Numbered from the stretch's first letter, positions 35,329 through 48,912 are shown. The stretch: 64,000 bases of DNA from Acanthacorydalis orientalis (GCA_034766995.1 CM068317.1:24587501-24651500), one strand, 5' to 3'. Numbers and translations: made by a program. Notes: generated from the letters alone by a model not told the origin.

Positions 35329-38300
35329 ATGCTACCGGGTTACGGGGTATTGAACTTTAATGAAGTTCCTCAAACGTCCTCCTCTGAGATGCCAACACTA
35401 TCGACTGAAGAGAACAATGAACAGATCCCTGAAACGATGGTAGTGCCGAAAAGAATGCCCCAACAGTACACACCTAAGTATGTAAACACACCGATACCGA
35501 GTAAAGGTAAACTGTGTAGAACGTTTGATTTCGATTTGAGTACTTTGCCGAATGATACGGTTTCTCCAGACATCTCACCGGTGCAGGATTCGTTACCTTA
35601 CTTAGAGTCATCGCTTCCTAAAGGTGGCCCTTTGACCTTAAATCCGTGCAACAATGAAAGTGTTAAAAAAGATACGATATCTAATCAGAAACCATCGCCG
35701 AAACAGACCGATTTAAGAATACACATTGCCGATCAGCCAACGCTCGTGGTTCAGTCACCGAAAACACCAACGCTTTCGAGAAAACTGAAAGCTCAGTCGC
35801 TAGATTCCGATTCGAGTACGTCTAACGTTCCGGCCGATTGCTTAGAAGTACCGCGTGATGTGTTCTCGATGCCGAATACACCGAAACGACAAATACCGAA
35901 ATCACAAGCGCACAAATTCGGTGTTCGATCTCATTCGGGTACGAATCTAGGTATCGATACGGTTTCGACGAGCGGTTCGAATCTATCTAGTTTCGGTTCG
36001 AATCAAAGCATATCAGGATCTCAAACGTTGAAAACATTGCCAGAAATAATGACTCTTTCGGATTTCAGTCAAGGTAAAAGCGAACCTGTTCGAATAAGAG
36101 CTAAAGGGTTACTAGAAAGAAGGGGATCGAACGTCAGCCTGACGATTGATTTAGGAGCGACCGAAGCAAAGAACACAAGTAATAATAGACTGAATACGGC
36201 GAGAAGTGTTTCAAATTTGAATTTAACGAATATAGGTAGTGATAACGCCCTGATGAAATGTAAATGTAGAACTGATTTTAAATGTGAGTGTCCTAATAAG
36301 AAAATCGACTGTAAGAAGTGCAACTCGAATTTAAAAAAGTTTCAGAAATTATCAACCGAGAGTTGTTTATGCGACGAGACGACGACGAGCTCTAGTTGTC
36401 AAGGGTACAAAATGTGTCAGTATTCGAGACTCGGTTGCTTAAATTATTTATCTTATATGAGACGGAAATCATTGTCGAACGAGAACTTGTACATCGGTCC
36501 AAGTTACGATTATAAAAAGTACCATAAGAAAAGTGAATACCCGAAAAACATGCTCTCGCAATTCAAAAATCAGGTTCTTAGTGAAGATTTTCAGTTACAT
36601 CTGCAAAATATCCAATATTTACAAACGGCTGGGAACGTGTTATCAAAGAAACAGCTTAAGGAATGCTGCAAGGCCGAAAATTTAAAGGACTTACACAAAG
36701 AATTCTGGGAATTACCGCAGAATTTCCAAGAGAAGAGTTTTGTGAGTGGTAGTCAAAGTAAAAATCGATACAAAACAATTCTTCCTAATGAACATTCACG
36801 AGTAGTTTTGGATTTGGGGCAAGGACAAGATTGTAGTGGAGTAGAAGGTTACATCAATGCGAATTACATTAAGGTTGGTTCGAAAATTTGATGTATTTTT
36901 TTGTTTTCTAGTATAAATTTCAAGTTATATTTTTTTCATTATTTTATTTTATAAGAAAAAGTGAAAGAACATCAATAAAAATTATAAATTACTGTCCAAA
37001 TTAAAATCCAGTTAAAATATAAGCTAAGAATACTTTGCTATTTGTTTTTGAAATTAATATAACATCTTCAATTAAAAAACATAATTTTTTAATTAATCGA
37101 TAGATCTAATAGCATGGTTTGATTTTATGTTTTTTTTTATAAAAACTGTTTTTGTACACACTTTCTTTACTGTTGAATTCATTTATTAATTTTATTTTAT
37201 TAATCATTAAAATTAATTATATTCATAAATTTAATCGAATTATGTAAGAAAATTAAAATGTATTACAGTCAGCCCTCGTATAACGCAATTAATTCGTATC
37301 GCGTTATATGGAAATCGCCTTAAATGAAATTCAAGAAGTAAGTACGTATAAATCAGGTTTATTCGTTCTGCATTATACGAAAACTGCATTCTCAGAGCAC
37401 TATGTTATTAGTTTTGATAAAAAAACAGGCAATGCTGCATCGTTTCTGCGTTTACAGGGGAATTCTCTGACAACTTAAATTGAAAAATGGTGATGTACGT
37501 GCATGAAAAAAACAGGGGAATTCCCATTAATTTCAATCGTAAAAGTGTAATTGAAAGTCATGCTATAGGGAGACTGCTTAAGCTAATTAAGTTGTATTAT
37601 ATAGAAACCGTGTTATGATAGTACCGCGTTATAAGAGGGTTTACTGTATTTAATTGAGTTTGAATAAATTTACTACCTGAATGGATAAAGTAGGTAGTAA
37701 AGAACGAAATAGTGGCCTTATAAATAATGATATTTGTTTTTAAAAGTTAAATTTAAGGTATAGTATTCTTGCGATCCAAACACTGATACAAAATTGAATG
37801 TTTAGGGTCACGACTACACGGAAACGGCGTACATAGCTACGCAGGGTCCGTTATCGCACACGACCTCGGATCTATGGCAGATGGTGATGCAGTCGAACGC
37901 TCGTAAGTTGGTGATGTTGACGCCGATCAACGAGAAAGGTAGAGTGAAGTGTGAAATATATTTTCCGGTACTCCGCAATGAATCGATAACGTGTGGTAAA
38001 TTTGAAATCAAATGTCTGAACGTGCACGACGAAAAATCGTACGCGGTTAGAACTTTCAGATTACGTGACACGACAACGGTTCGACGTAAAATGAAACCGA
38101 TAAAAAAGCAGGAGAGGTCGATCGACAGCAACGCGGCAATCGTTTCGGTCTCTTGCAATAGCGTCAGCGTCTGTGGGTTCGAATGTAAAAAATGTAAACA
38201 TTCGAGCGGACAGGTGACGGCGCGTTGCAGTATTGACGGGGACGCGAATCGTCCAGTATGTAGTTTAAAGAATTCGACAATATCGAATAGCGTTTTATAT

Positions 38301-39377
38301 AAGGACGACCGGAACGAAATCGTGAACAAAATCGATTGTTTACACTTAAGTAGCGAACCATTATCTAGTTGTAATTTAGGTGGTAAGCCCGTCGACGGCA
38401 AATCGCAGAAATCCGACGATAACGAACTTTTAGATGTAAGTAAGAGTTTATTTATGAACGACGCGTACACTTCGGCCGACACGCTCGTTATCGACGACGA
38501 CGACGATGACATCTTTATGCCGATGGATCCGAACACGAGGACATTCAAGCCGAGGGCGTTGTTGCGATCGAGAGACATGAAGTTCTCGGACGATTTCACG
38601 GACTTCATTAGTCCTGAACTAACAGAGAAGAGTTCAAGTGTTTCGACGATTGACGAGCCGAATAAAAAAGCCGAAGTGACCGAAAGCCAGTCGGAGACAG
38701 ACCGTGTATTACTAGAAGGGGATCGTATAATCAAACACTATTGGTATCAGACATGGCCCGATCACAATCTCGCAAACACCGAGGAGATTTTAGCATTGGC
38801 TCTCGATGTGCTCGATCTGAAAGAAGAAGCGCCGAGTTTGTACGTGGACGTTGACACGACTCACGATATAAATAACGAATATGAAATAAATTTAAACGAT
38901 AGATGTAAGTCTGATTGTGATAAAGTCGATGATACAAGCGACGGAACAGGTCAGAAGGACCGGACGGACGACGGCGAAACTGAAAACGCCGAACTCGTGT
39001 GTAGCCAAAGAAACAATCTTGCCAGTAATCACAATTTTCCTATTGCCTCGAGTTCGGAGATGAAGTTCGTCAAGACCGTGGAGTCGCTGATTGATCCTTC
39101 GGACCGGAACACGATGAACTTCCCGCGAAACCAGAGCGCCGATTCGACTGGTACGGCCGTACCTATAATCGTTCACTGTTCGGCCGGCATCGGACGGACC
39201 GGCTGTTTCATGGCGATTTTAAACGGCATCCAGCAATTAAAGTATAACTTGAACGTAGACATATTGGCGATCGTCTGCGCCTTACGGTTGAACCGTGGCG
39301 GCATGGTTCAGACGGCCGAACAATACGAACTGATTCATAAAGTGCTAACGCTTTACGGGGAATACGCTGATAAGTAG
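35329..39377 (+). CDS. PTP-ER: KIM-containing tyrosine phosphatase, PTP-ER/PTPRR/PTPN5-7 family
   Basis: Predicted cytosolic phosphatase for ERK-type MAP kinases. Exons 35329-36873 and 37806-39377 give 1038 aa. The N-terminal 250 residues are Ser/Thr/Pro-rich. The kinase-interaction motif LLERRGSNVSLTIDL is at 261-275, almost identical to that of vertebrate STEP/PTP-SL, and its Ser267 is the site regulated by PKA in that family. A Cys-rich segment follows (about 309-370). The catalytic domain starts near 478 with KNRYKTILPNEHSRV (pTyr loop, Tyr481). It continues with YINANYIK, then TQGPLSHTTSDLWQM, TWPDHN (Asp834), HCSAGIGRTGCF (Cys973, Arg979) and GGMVQTAEQYELIH (Gln1017, Gln1021). All catalytic residues are present. 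Two inserts break the domain: about 604-821 (Cys- and Asp-rich) and 856-965. Fly PTP-ER is also known for an interrupted domain. The start is the first ATG after an in-frame stop. The symbol is by family similarity. Confidence 0.93.
37266..37646. mobile_element. Pogo/Tigger-like MITE in the phosphatase intron
   Basis: 381 bp flanked by TA. The left terminus is CAGTCAGCCCTCGTATAACG and the right reverse complement is CAGTAAACCCTCTTATAACG, with 4 mismatches in 20. TATAACGC-type subterminal DNA is typical of pogo/Tigger elements. No transposase is encoded. It lies within the 932-bp intron that splits the phosphatase domain, between the NYIK and GHDYTE segments. Confidence 0.8.
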
Positions 39378-41639
39378 AGAAATAGAGCGGTGTTTGTAAC
39401 CGCGTCGTTCGGTATTAAAAGAGTGATATAAATCGATCGGACCGTAGATTTTATTAGATCCGATGGGAGTTGACGAAACAACAAGTCCTATCGAAAACAA
39501 TTTTGAATATACATTGAACGGAAGGAGGCTTTAAAGCAGTAAATATGATACGCCCGTCATTATTATTTTGATTCAGGTGGCGTGATTTCGATTCATACTA
39601 ATTGTATCTGAAAAAAATATTCTCACTTCTCCAACACATGTGTTTTTATTACTTTGTCAGCGCCACTGGCGTGTAGGTGGTCGAACAATTACGCTTTAAT
39701 GAGTTCGAAGTAAATGTAAGAATGTTTAAATGCGTACTTTTAATATTTATTAAATTTAATTTATTTTGCTTTTATCAAATTAAACCTATTTATTTTTCGA
39801 ATAATATATCTTAAGTATTTTAATGATTTTTATTTCTCACGCTTGGTTATGTTTTTCCGTGTCGTTTACATGCAGGTAATTTAAACATCTCCCATACGAA
39901 CTTCGAATAGTTAAAATGACGTTCATAAGTGTCCATAAAATAATTAAATCCATAATTTCCAAAAAAAATTTGTGAGCTATTGACACAAGTTTGAACATAC
40001 AGTTGTATTCAATTTTATAAACTTTTATCATTTTGAAAGCAGATCGGTCGTTTTTAGAGGCTTATTTATTTTATATTTAAGAGGATTCATATTTTTAACG
40101 GTCAATGTAAATTCGCGCTATTTTAAACTATGACTATTTTGTTTTAAATGAGATTACCAAATTGTTGCTTCGCGTTAAACGAAATATAATCAAACATTTT
40201 TCAAAATTTACCATGGAAAAAATGGATTTTATTTTCTCAGATTGTAATTCTAGTCGTGTTAAGAAAAAGAAAGAAAGAAATTTGTTATTACCCTTATTCA
40301 AAAATTCCATATTTCACATCTTATTTTTTAGGTTTGTTTTTATTATAGAAAACGTTTTTTTTTTAATGAATTGTCTGTTTCATTTAGTGGAACCCAAATG
40401 GTTGTTTCACTATGCCAATTCATTTAAACATTAAAGATGATACACAAAAAGAGTGCGTTAATATAAATGAATAAAACAATTAAATCATATAAATGTTATG
40501 GTTTATTATTGTATATTATTTCTTATGACAAGGTGTTCAACTCTAGGAATCCAAAGTTATTTAGAATTATTTGAAGTCTTAAAACATTGGAATTCAGTTA
40601 CAGAATAAACGATTAAAACAAGGAAGATTAAACCTTTTTAGCGGTTTTTTTTTATAAACGATGCCATTTGTAGAGTAATTCATTTCATACATTACAATTT
40701 AAGTTATATTGTTTACATATTTATAAAAGCTGTAAAATGTTTTTAGAAAACTCATCGTGTTTATGGAATTCGTAATCTCGTGAAAGACATTTTTTAACAG
40801 AACTATTTTCTATACATATCTAATATCGAAATAACTTCGTCTCTTATATTAAAATCTGATCTATTTAATGTCTCTTTCTGAATGTACATTTCGATTTACA
40901 AAGAGAACAATAAACATTTATTTTCCTTCTATATAGTAAAAATAGTATGAATTCGTGTTGTTTTTTTTTTCAAAAAAAAAGAAATCGAGTTGGAAATATT
41001 TCAATGATTCAATTAAACATGTTTTTTTTTTATTGTAGAATCGATATTTCTTCATTGTTAGATTGATATTTGTCACTTTTTGAAACAGTTTCTTTTTCAG
41101 TTTTATTTATCTATACATTATTTGTGTAAGATTTATCTAGAAATCAATAGCATTTCCATTAAATAGAAAATTATCCATTGAAAGATTCACTTCGCCGTTT
41201 CATTTTGATATTGAAAACGTTTATCCATGACCTTTAAATATATACTTTGCAACACATCCGGTGATTTATGTACTTTTCAAAATTATTTGTATTTATATAC
41301 AACCTTTATACATTGATCAGACTTTTCAAATTGTTGAATAGGTATTTTCAAGGTTGCATTTGGATAATAACGTATTATTGAAATAAGAGAATCAAACGGA
41401 GTAATAAATAAAACATCAGACATTGTCATTTACTAAAGTATACCGTATTTCAAAATTAAATAGTTCGAATACTTGTATTTTTAAATTTAAAATGATTATA
41501 CATTCTTTATGAAATAATTGAAGATTCGCGATAATAATGTCTGCCTGACTTGCTACTTCCTGACTATTATTTTTTTGTAAAACTCAGACAAGTGCATGTG
41601 AACACATTAATACATACATACATGCATATATATGTATAA

Positions 41640-41648
<9 letters not shown>
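39378..41648 (+). other. Probable phosphatase 3'UTR, then non-coding DNA
   Basis: No coding exon is visible. The first 300 bases retain the higher G+C of the exon. AATAAA words occur at several places. The one at 40909-40914 is followed by a GT/T-rich tract (cgtgttgttttttttttc) and is the best candidate poly(A) signal. The end of the transcript is uncertain. Confidence 0.4.
40909..40914 (+). terminator. Candidate poly(A) signal (phosphatase)
   Basis: AATAAA with a downstream GT/T-rich element about 45 bases later. Other AATAAA words near 40471 and 40603 are alternatives. Confidence 0.3.

Positions 41649-41720
<72 letters not shown>
41649..41720. repeat. (TA)n microsatellite
   Basis: About 36 uninterrupted TA units preceded by TACATACATA steps. 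Confidence 0.97.
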
Positions 41721-41724
<4 letters not shown>

Positions 41725-42099
41725 TGAGTCACAGTTAAAATCGAATACTGCAGTATGCCGTACTATTTTCTTATATAAGATAGAAAGCGATAATTAGCAA
41801 TTATTTATTTATTACTGGTTTCTTATTCACAAATCAGAAAAAAATCCACTGGTTTCACTCTATAATACCATTAAAAAAATAATACATAAATATTCTATGA
41901 TACAAAGTTCGCTTCAAAAAACGTTTGTTAATAATAATTGTTATTTTTTGAACTAAGAAAATTTTAAAAAATAAACCAATCAAAAAATCATTTATGAAAA
42001 TTTAAAAAATAAACTTGTTTGAATATTTATAATGGCATAAACATTGATAATTGCTTACATTTTTCGTGTCATTGATTTGATTTTTTTTTTTAGGTAAAT

Positions 42100-42960
42100 T
42101 GTCAAAATATCAGACCATTACTTCTTTAGAGTATCTTTTAAATTCTTCAAGTTGCAATATCATTTATCCTAATTTTTATATTCAAATCATTTAAAAACAT
42201 GTTCGATATTGTTAAAATCAGGTGATTGTGGCTGAGTTTTGATTACAGTAGGGCAATTCTAAACCAACCAATCTTATACAATCCTCGATATGTTTTTCAG
42301 ATTATTATTTTGGTAGGAGATAAACCAGTTTAACAATTCACTTTTTTTGAAACGTCAAAGTAACCTCATTGATCAATTTTATGTTCAACAAAGTACAAAT
42401 TGACACATTTTGAAGCGGTTACACTTCCGCATACCCTAACAGATCCACCATCATGCTTAACTGTAGTGTTCATGTTACTTAAATGGAACTTTTTCCCGGT
42501 ATTCTTTTTGTATTAGTCAATTATCGGAGCCAAAAATATTGAGCTTACTGTCCTCTGTAAAAACATTTTTTTTGCAAGATGAACAATTATTTTCGATATA
42601 ATTTAGAGCGAATTATAGTCTTGTTTTTTTATTCTTAACAGAAATAAATAGTCTTGTAGTTTTTCAAGTATTAAAACCATTTCCCTTATACTCTTCGAGT
42701 TTGTGGGCGTGACTTTTTCAAAATTTAAAGCAATTTTTGCTACACAAATTTTTAGATTTCATTTCACCGACTCTAAAATGTTACACTAGTCTTTTTCGTT
42801 GAAACTTTTTTTTAAATTTTGTCCAATACACCCTTAATTTATTTAAAATATGCTTGTTTCCTTTGTATCTTTACTATTGTTTTTTCGAACATCTGCATAT
42901 ATTTGTTTCTTTATGTTTTTTTTTTTTAAATTGTAACTGAACTTGATAAAATTTTGATTT
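42100..42960 (-). pseudogene. Tc1-like transposase pseudogene
   Basis: The minus strand carries fragments of a Tc1-family transposase in shifting frames. Landmarks are a 'KHDGGSV' block (near 42450), YFVEHKIDQ (near 42390), and 'YQNNNLKNISRIV'/'DWL', which correspond to the family's QQDNDPKHTS..W segment (near 42290). NCPTVIKTQPQSPDFNNIEHVF (near 42220) is the SPDLNPIE block. The second catalytic Asp equivalent (QDND) has become NN and there are many stops. The N-terminal half up to about 42960 is barely recognisable. Terminal repeats were not identified. Confidence 0.65.
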
Positions 42961-43600
42961 CATAAAATTTGTTTTGCAAATGAGTATTTAGATGGAAAAA
43001 TTATCATTTGCGAGCGAAATTAAGTATTTTTATTATTTTTGTACACAAATATAATTTCATTTTCAAATTGTATTCTGTATCATTAATACTTACCATTATT
43101 TTTATCTGAAGGAGTATTACCTTAGTTGTCGACGCGCCCTCAAATCCCAAATAATCAACCATCAAGGAATATTTCCAACTGGAAGAAAATCTGATTTGTG
43201 TATAACTATTTGGATGATTTTGTAATGTTCTGTCTTTTCAGTATCAATTGTATCAAAATAAATCAATATTGAGTTTCGTGTATTATTAAGATTTCAGTTT
43301 TAATTATATTCATCCTAATTATTCAATTTTCATCATTTGAAATCAATCTGACATGGAACCCTAAGAGGTTAACCATCTAAAAAACAATTTTACAGGAAAA
43401 GAAACAAATTGAAGATAGTCTTTTTTACTATAAAAATGAAATGTGAAGTAAATAACTTATTGTTCTCTTTAGTAAAATAAAAAAAAAATAGTTTAATTTT
43501 AACAATAAAATGATCCAATAAAATCTACTTGAATCGATATAAATATTTATATATATTTTGATAAATGATGTACGAGTGACACGTCAGAAATGTTTATATA

Positions 43601-43605
<5 letters not shown>

Positions 43606-43662
<57 letters not shown>
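43606..43662. repeat. (TA)n microsatellite
   Basis: About 26 TA units with a TTTATATA step near the end. Confidence 0.95.
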
Positions 43663-43947
43663 GGTATGTATGCATGTATGTATTGATATAAATATGCATA
43701 CAAATATTGTTTTAAATGTTGTGTCATTCGTACCTTTTTAGTTTTATATAGTAATAGACAATTTTAATAACGTCTGATTATAATGTGAAGTAACTATAGC
43801 AAAAAAAAAAATACTTCGGATGAATTTATATATTTTTTTTAAACATAGCGAGAAGAATACGTCTGCAAAAGGTCGAATTTGTAGGCTTCTTGAATAAAAA
43901 GAAAATGGAAAAGGTACGATTACGATTATCGCTGATATGTCGCCATT

Positions 43948-43953
43948 TATATA

Positions 43954-43991
<38 letters not shown>
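43948..43991. repeat. (TA)n microsatellite
   Basis: A TA array with one TTTA step. Confidence 0.93.
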
Positions 43992-43999
<8 letters not shown>

Positions 44000-46188
44000 T
44001 ATTTAAAAAGTATATACTTAAAAATAACGATGCGTAGAAAAATGGTTATTTTATTCGAGTCATTTTCTATTAATTAATTGATTGATTGATTGATTAATTA
44101 ATTAATGGGTATATTTGAAAAAAAAAAACAATTTGGTACATATGTATGTTTAGTACAAAGTAATTAATGTTTATATATATAAATATAAATATGTAGCATT
44201 TAATATATTGAATTTTTAAATACAAAGTAATTTATTGATAATATATATGATATATATATACACATTAAGAAAGAAAAAAATATGGATTTTTTAAATGTTG
44301 TATGTATTCCAGATGAACTGTCTATTTTTTTCTTTGAACAATATTGTTTTTTAAATTAGTTTTTCCTTCATGTTTTTTTTTTTGAAAAAAAAAGAAATCG
44401 TACTTACGATAACGCATATACATTTAATATGAACTACTTATCACATGCGACTTACTAAATGTGTTACTGTTGTTACAATTTTTATTCAGCACATCACATT
44501 ACTATATTTTAAGTGTTTCAGGTTTTCGTTCTCTTAGTATTAAATTAGATAAAAAGCATATTATGTTCAGTGAAAAGTCTTCATATATTTTTGTAAATTC
44601 TACGAGATCAATTCATTTTATTTGTTTTTAGTTTATATTACCTGTACCCGTGTTCCTCATTAGTTATATAGTATTTTTTTTTTTAGAAAGTAATATTAAT
44701 TTTATAGTTCGACACGTGTATTTTTTAAACAATTTTTATCTGAAACTGCATCCATATCAATAACTATTTTCACCGTGCGTTGTATTTGATGAAAATATGT
44801 GTGTTACCCTACAATTTATGCGGATGGTACACCGCATAGAAAATAATAAAATATTTTTCTGGCGAACAATGCGCCAAATCTATTCAATTGTTTCTTTTTA
44901 GTTTGTGTATTTTTTATTTTTGTTCTTTGTTTGGAAACCTCGAAGATATTTGCAGCGCAAGACAGGTCTACTATGCATTTCTATGTAGAAATATGAGATG
45001 TGAAATCTGAAATGTATAAGTCAATCTTTTTTTTTAAATAGGCGGTTATCTTCTTGAGATAGAAAAAATCAGCGAAGCAAATTTATGCGAACGATCCCAG
45101 CGAGTTACTCGCTCGAAAAGGCTAGTTAATGAATTTGACCAACATTTTTCATCTCCTAATTTCTACGTGAGAAGAAAAAGTGGCAAATGTATTTGAGTAC
45201 AGCAACAAACTTCGCCTGTGGTCTATAATCTGATTTTATTTCTAGTTATTTCTTATACATACATAGGATACAAAGAGATTTATAGAAATGGAAATTATAC
45301 TTTTTTATACAGTACAGAAAATTATGATTATAGGAATTCGCAATTGATTTTTTTAATTCATTTATCATTTTAAAATATCTTTTAAATGTTTATTCGTTAC
45401 CACCGGAACTCAAATATAGTATTGGTGAGAAAATTATTAAAATAAAAATGCTGAAATATCGAAAACCCGTGTTTTTTTTATTTACATTTTAATCTTGAGA
45501 AGCATTTTAACTTTTTTGTCTTTAAATTTAGATTTTAACAAATAATATCTAGACCATAAATAAAGATGTATGTATGTTGACACAAAGAACACTTAATGAA
45601 ATGAGTGAAATCTTTAAAATGATTAAGTATACCTTGTTCACATTTTTTTCGCCCCGTAAACATCACATTTGTCGATCAAATGGATAGCAGTCTTTAAAGT
45701 TTGGACACTTGAGTAAAAATCATTCAGGGGGTATTTCTTATTTAAGATCAAAAAAAAAGAAATAAGCAACATTTTTCACGACGTGTCGTCCATTGAAATA
45801 TTTAGCATTTGTCAAAATTGTAAATGGACAAAAGTCGATAAGTTGACTACGGACATAAAACAAATTTATGGATTGAAAAAATAGCCCGTACCGTAAATTA
45901 TATATTCGAATACAAAATACAACGCACAATGTTAGAATTTATTGATATGGACGAAGCATAATATAAAGACACATTTATATCTCCTGGTGTTTCTCAGCTA
46001 TAAATTCTTAACCAGCTATTATTCTAAGCTCTAAATTCCTACCTATGTGTATGAGATACTCTCTACCTAGAAGTACAAAACGTACTAGAATTTTTATAGA
46101 AACTTATGCAAAACAACTACAAAATCATTTTTGTTAAGGGATACAAGAATATACTTCGGACATAAAAAGGGATATGTTGCTTGACTAT

Positions 46189-46194
<6 letters not shown>

Positions 46195-46236
<42 letters not shown>
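46195..46236. repeat. (CATA)n(TA)n(CA)n microsatellite
   Basis: Short ACAT steps lead into about 16 TA units and then ACACAC. Confidence 0.93.
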
Positions 46237-46748
46237 TGAAAAACTTGTAACGTGTTATTTTAAGCTAGTGGGCCTCGACGGGTGCGATATTGTCCCCTAA
46301 AGGGCGTTTGATCTGTCATGTTATTTAGGGAATACTAATGAACACTATTAAGTGAATACTATTGCAATATTGTGGCAAGCTATTATAATAGCTATTTATT
46401 TTATTTCCAACAACTTAGAATTAAAACAATAAAATTATTTGCATTGTGTGAAGCACCTTGTGTAGATAAATTATAGAACCAATAAAGAATTTATTTATTT
46501 ATATATGTATATATATATATGTATATAAATTCATTTTGTACAAAAAAATACAATTAAGATATTTTGTCTGTACTGATATTTATAAAAAGGAAATTTTTAT
46601 AATTGAGTTATGCACTCAAATCAAGCAGTATTGTTTGGAATGAGAATTTTTAATGAAGCAGGAAAATGTTTTTGAGTAATTTTAGTTAGAAAATTATGTA
46701 TTAATGACTTGCAATTTATTATTTATTTATTTTTGTATTTTATTAGTC

Positions 46749-46750
<2 letters not shown>

Positions 46751-46812
<62 letters not shown>
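46751..46812. repeat. (TA)n microsatellite
   Basis: About 31 uninterrupted TA units. Confidence 0.97.
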
Positions 46813-46819
<7 letters not shown>

Positions 46820-48734
46820 TAAAGTAATTATAACTACAAGTGCATAGCATGTTTAATTGCTGATTAATATGTTTGAGTTTAATTTTGTTTTCAACATGTG
46901 TCATTTTGAGATTATCCTAAATGAGTAATTAACTGTTATAAAAATGCACAAAAATCTACAGTAATAAAAATAGGTATTCTAAATTATAACTATTTTAAAT
47001 GTTATAAAAACTGATAAAACATATATTAAATTTGTTAGTAAATATATATTTTTTTTGTTTTATAAATTCTGTAATTTTTATTTAATGTTTTTCCAGTTTG
47101 AATATTATATATAAAACAAGTTGTTTAAAATCAGTTATCTAATTTACTTTTCAATCTAATATAAATATGCGAGGACTTTTACTGAACACTGTTTTGACTT
47201 TTGAGAGGTTTATTTAAAAAAAAGTATATATAAAATAAATTCATATTATGTTGAAAAAAGTAATATTAATATTTATGTGATTAATTGTTATATAAACTTG
47301 ACTGTAATTCCTTTAGCAATTATTAATGTGAATATCGGTCATTAAGTAAATACATACAGACATGTTTTATATTCGAAATAAAACAGTTTAAATGAGAATT
47401 CTATTGTACAGAAATTCAGTTATTTTATTTATTAATAGATTTTTAAAAGTAATGCAGGAAAAAGTCTCTAATATTAAAAAAAAATATTTTAGGGAATGTT
47501 CTTTAATGAAATGAATCTACAGAAAAATTCTTCTACAATTGATTTTTAAATCAAGGCTTCTATTGATTCTAATTTTGTTTATATCTTTGAATCGAAACAA
47601 CAGATCTAGATGAAACTGCTCTACTATTTTTGACTATATTTTGTAAATAAGATATTTATTTTTATATTTAAAATTCTATTTTTCTAAAAGTATTATATTT
47701 TTATTAACACTTGTATGCAACATAGAAACATTCCAAATTTTTTTAAAGATAAGTTAGAACGATCTAAGTTGTACGATCTTGAAACTTATATAGAAATTTA
47801 AAATTTAAACGAAATAAACACGAGTCTTAATAAGTAATCACTGATTCAATTCTTTGAGGCTGAAATGAAAGTCCGGTTATTAAGACGAAAAAAAAAACCG
47901 AATACAATATTTTATAACAAATTTAAAATTTCATGATGTGACACGTTTCCTATTTGGAACTTGGGCACACATTGGGGCTATATTAAGCGAAGTTTGTATT
48001 TGTCAACGTAAGTTTACTTGATTCGAACACTTGGAAAATATTTGTGAAATGCAAACATTATTTCAAATAGTTTCATGTTACATTTCAAGTAAAATTCAAG
48101 ACTATTCAACGTTTTGCTTGACACTTGTATTTGATTGAAAGATACTTGAATAGCACTTGGATTAATGCAAACGGCCCTTTATTTTTTATCGTTTCGTTTC
48201 TATTATATCAGTCGTTAAATTGCATAATATATTCAATAAAACACGAACGAGTTGACTGAAAATCTTGAAAGACGTGTTAATGCATCGAAGGTACGGTTTA
48301 TCTTACATCTATGCGATTAAATTATACGTTTTAAGCTGTTATTACATAGAGAGTATTTAAAAGTTACTTTTCAGCTACTCCTCGTTGATAACTAAAGCGA
48401 GTAGCGAATAAACTGGATGGGCTAAAACATAGGGAGTGAATTACTCAAGTAGTTCACTCCTTAAGACTTTTAGGTACAAGACAGTTAATAAAATTTTCAT
48501 ACTTTTTTTTTGAGAAAAAACAGAAAATATTGTGTAAAATATACAAAGTCACATATAGATTTATTAGTGGAATTGAAGTTGAGCTGAGACAAGGAATAAT
48601 TTTAGCAGAGACACACTTTGAAAGGGAATAATTTCGACTATTTTCAGTCTACACAGGGCTCGTTATTTTTCAAGTGTTGGTAATTTAAACAGAAATACAT
48701 CCTATACATAAATGCATACCGACAAAGTGGACCG

Positions 48735-48737
<3 letters not shown>

Positions 48738-48812
<75 letters not shown>
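48738..48812. repeat. (TA)n microsatellite
   Basis: About 36 TA units ending ATGTATGTT. Confidence 0.97.
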
Positions 48813-48814
<2 letters not shown>

Positions 48815-48912
48815 TATGAGTAATTAATAATGGTGAACAATTAGTTGACTTTTTTCTAAAAGAATTATTTCTTTTTATACACAATATCTCGATCCAGTGT
48901 GTTGTAATTAAT

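Larger units (their letters stand above)
42961..47980. other. Gene-poor AT-rich DNA
   Basis: No gene can be supported. The stretch has several TA arrays, poly-A/T runs, and a compact G+C-richer word near 46263-46310 (gtgggcctcgacgggtgcga) that looks foreign to its surroundings but could not be identified. Confidence 0.45.

Noticed and set aside
37814..38734. 306-codon ORF on the minus strand
   Set aside because: It is antisense to the phosphatase exon, whose plus frame carries catalytic-domain motifs. The long antisense frame reflects codon composition.
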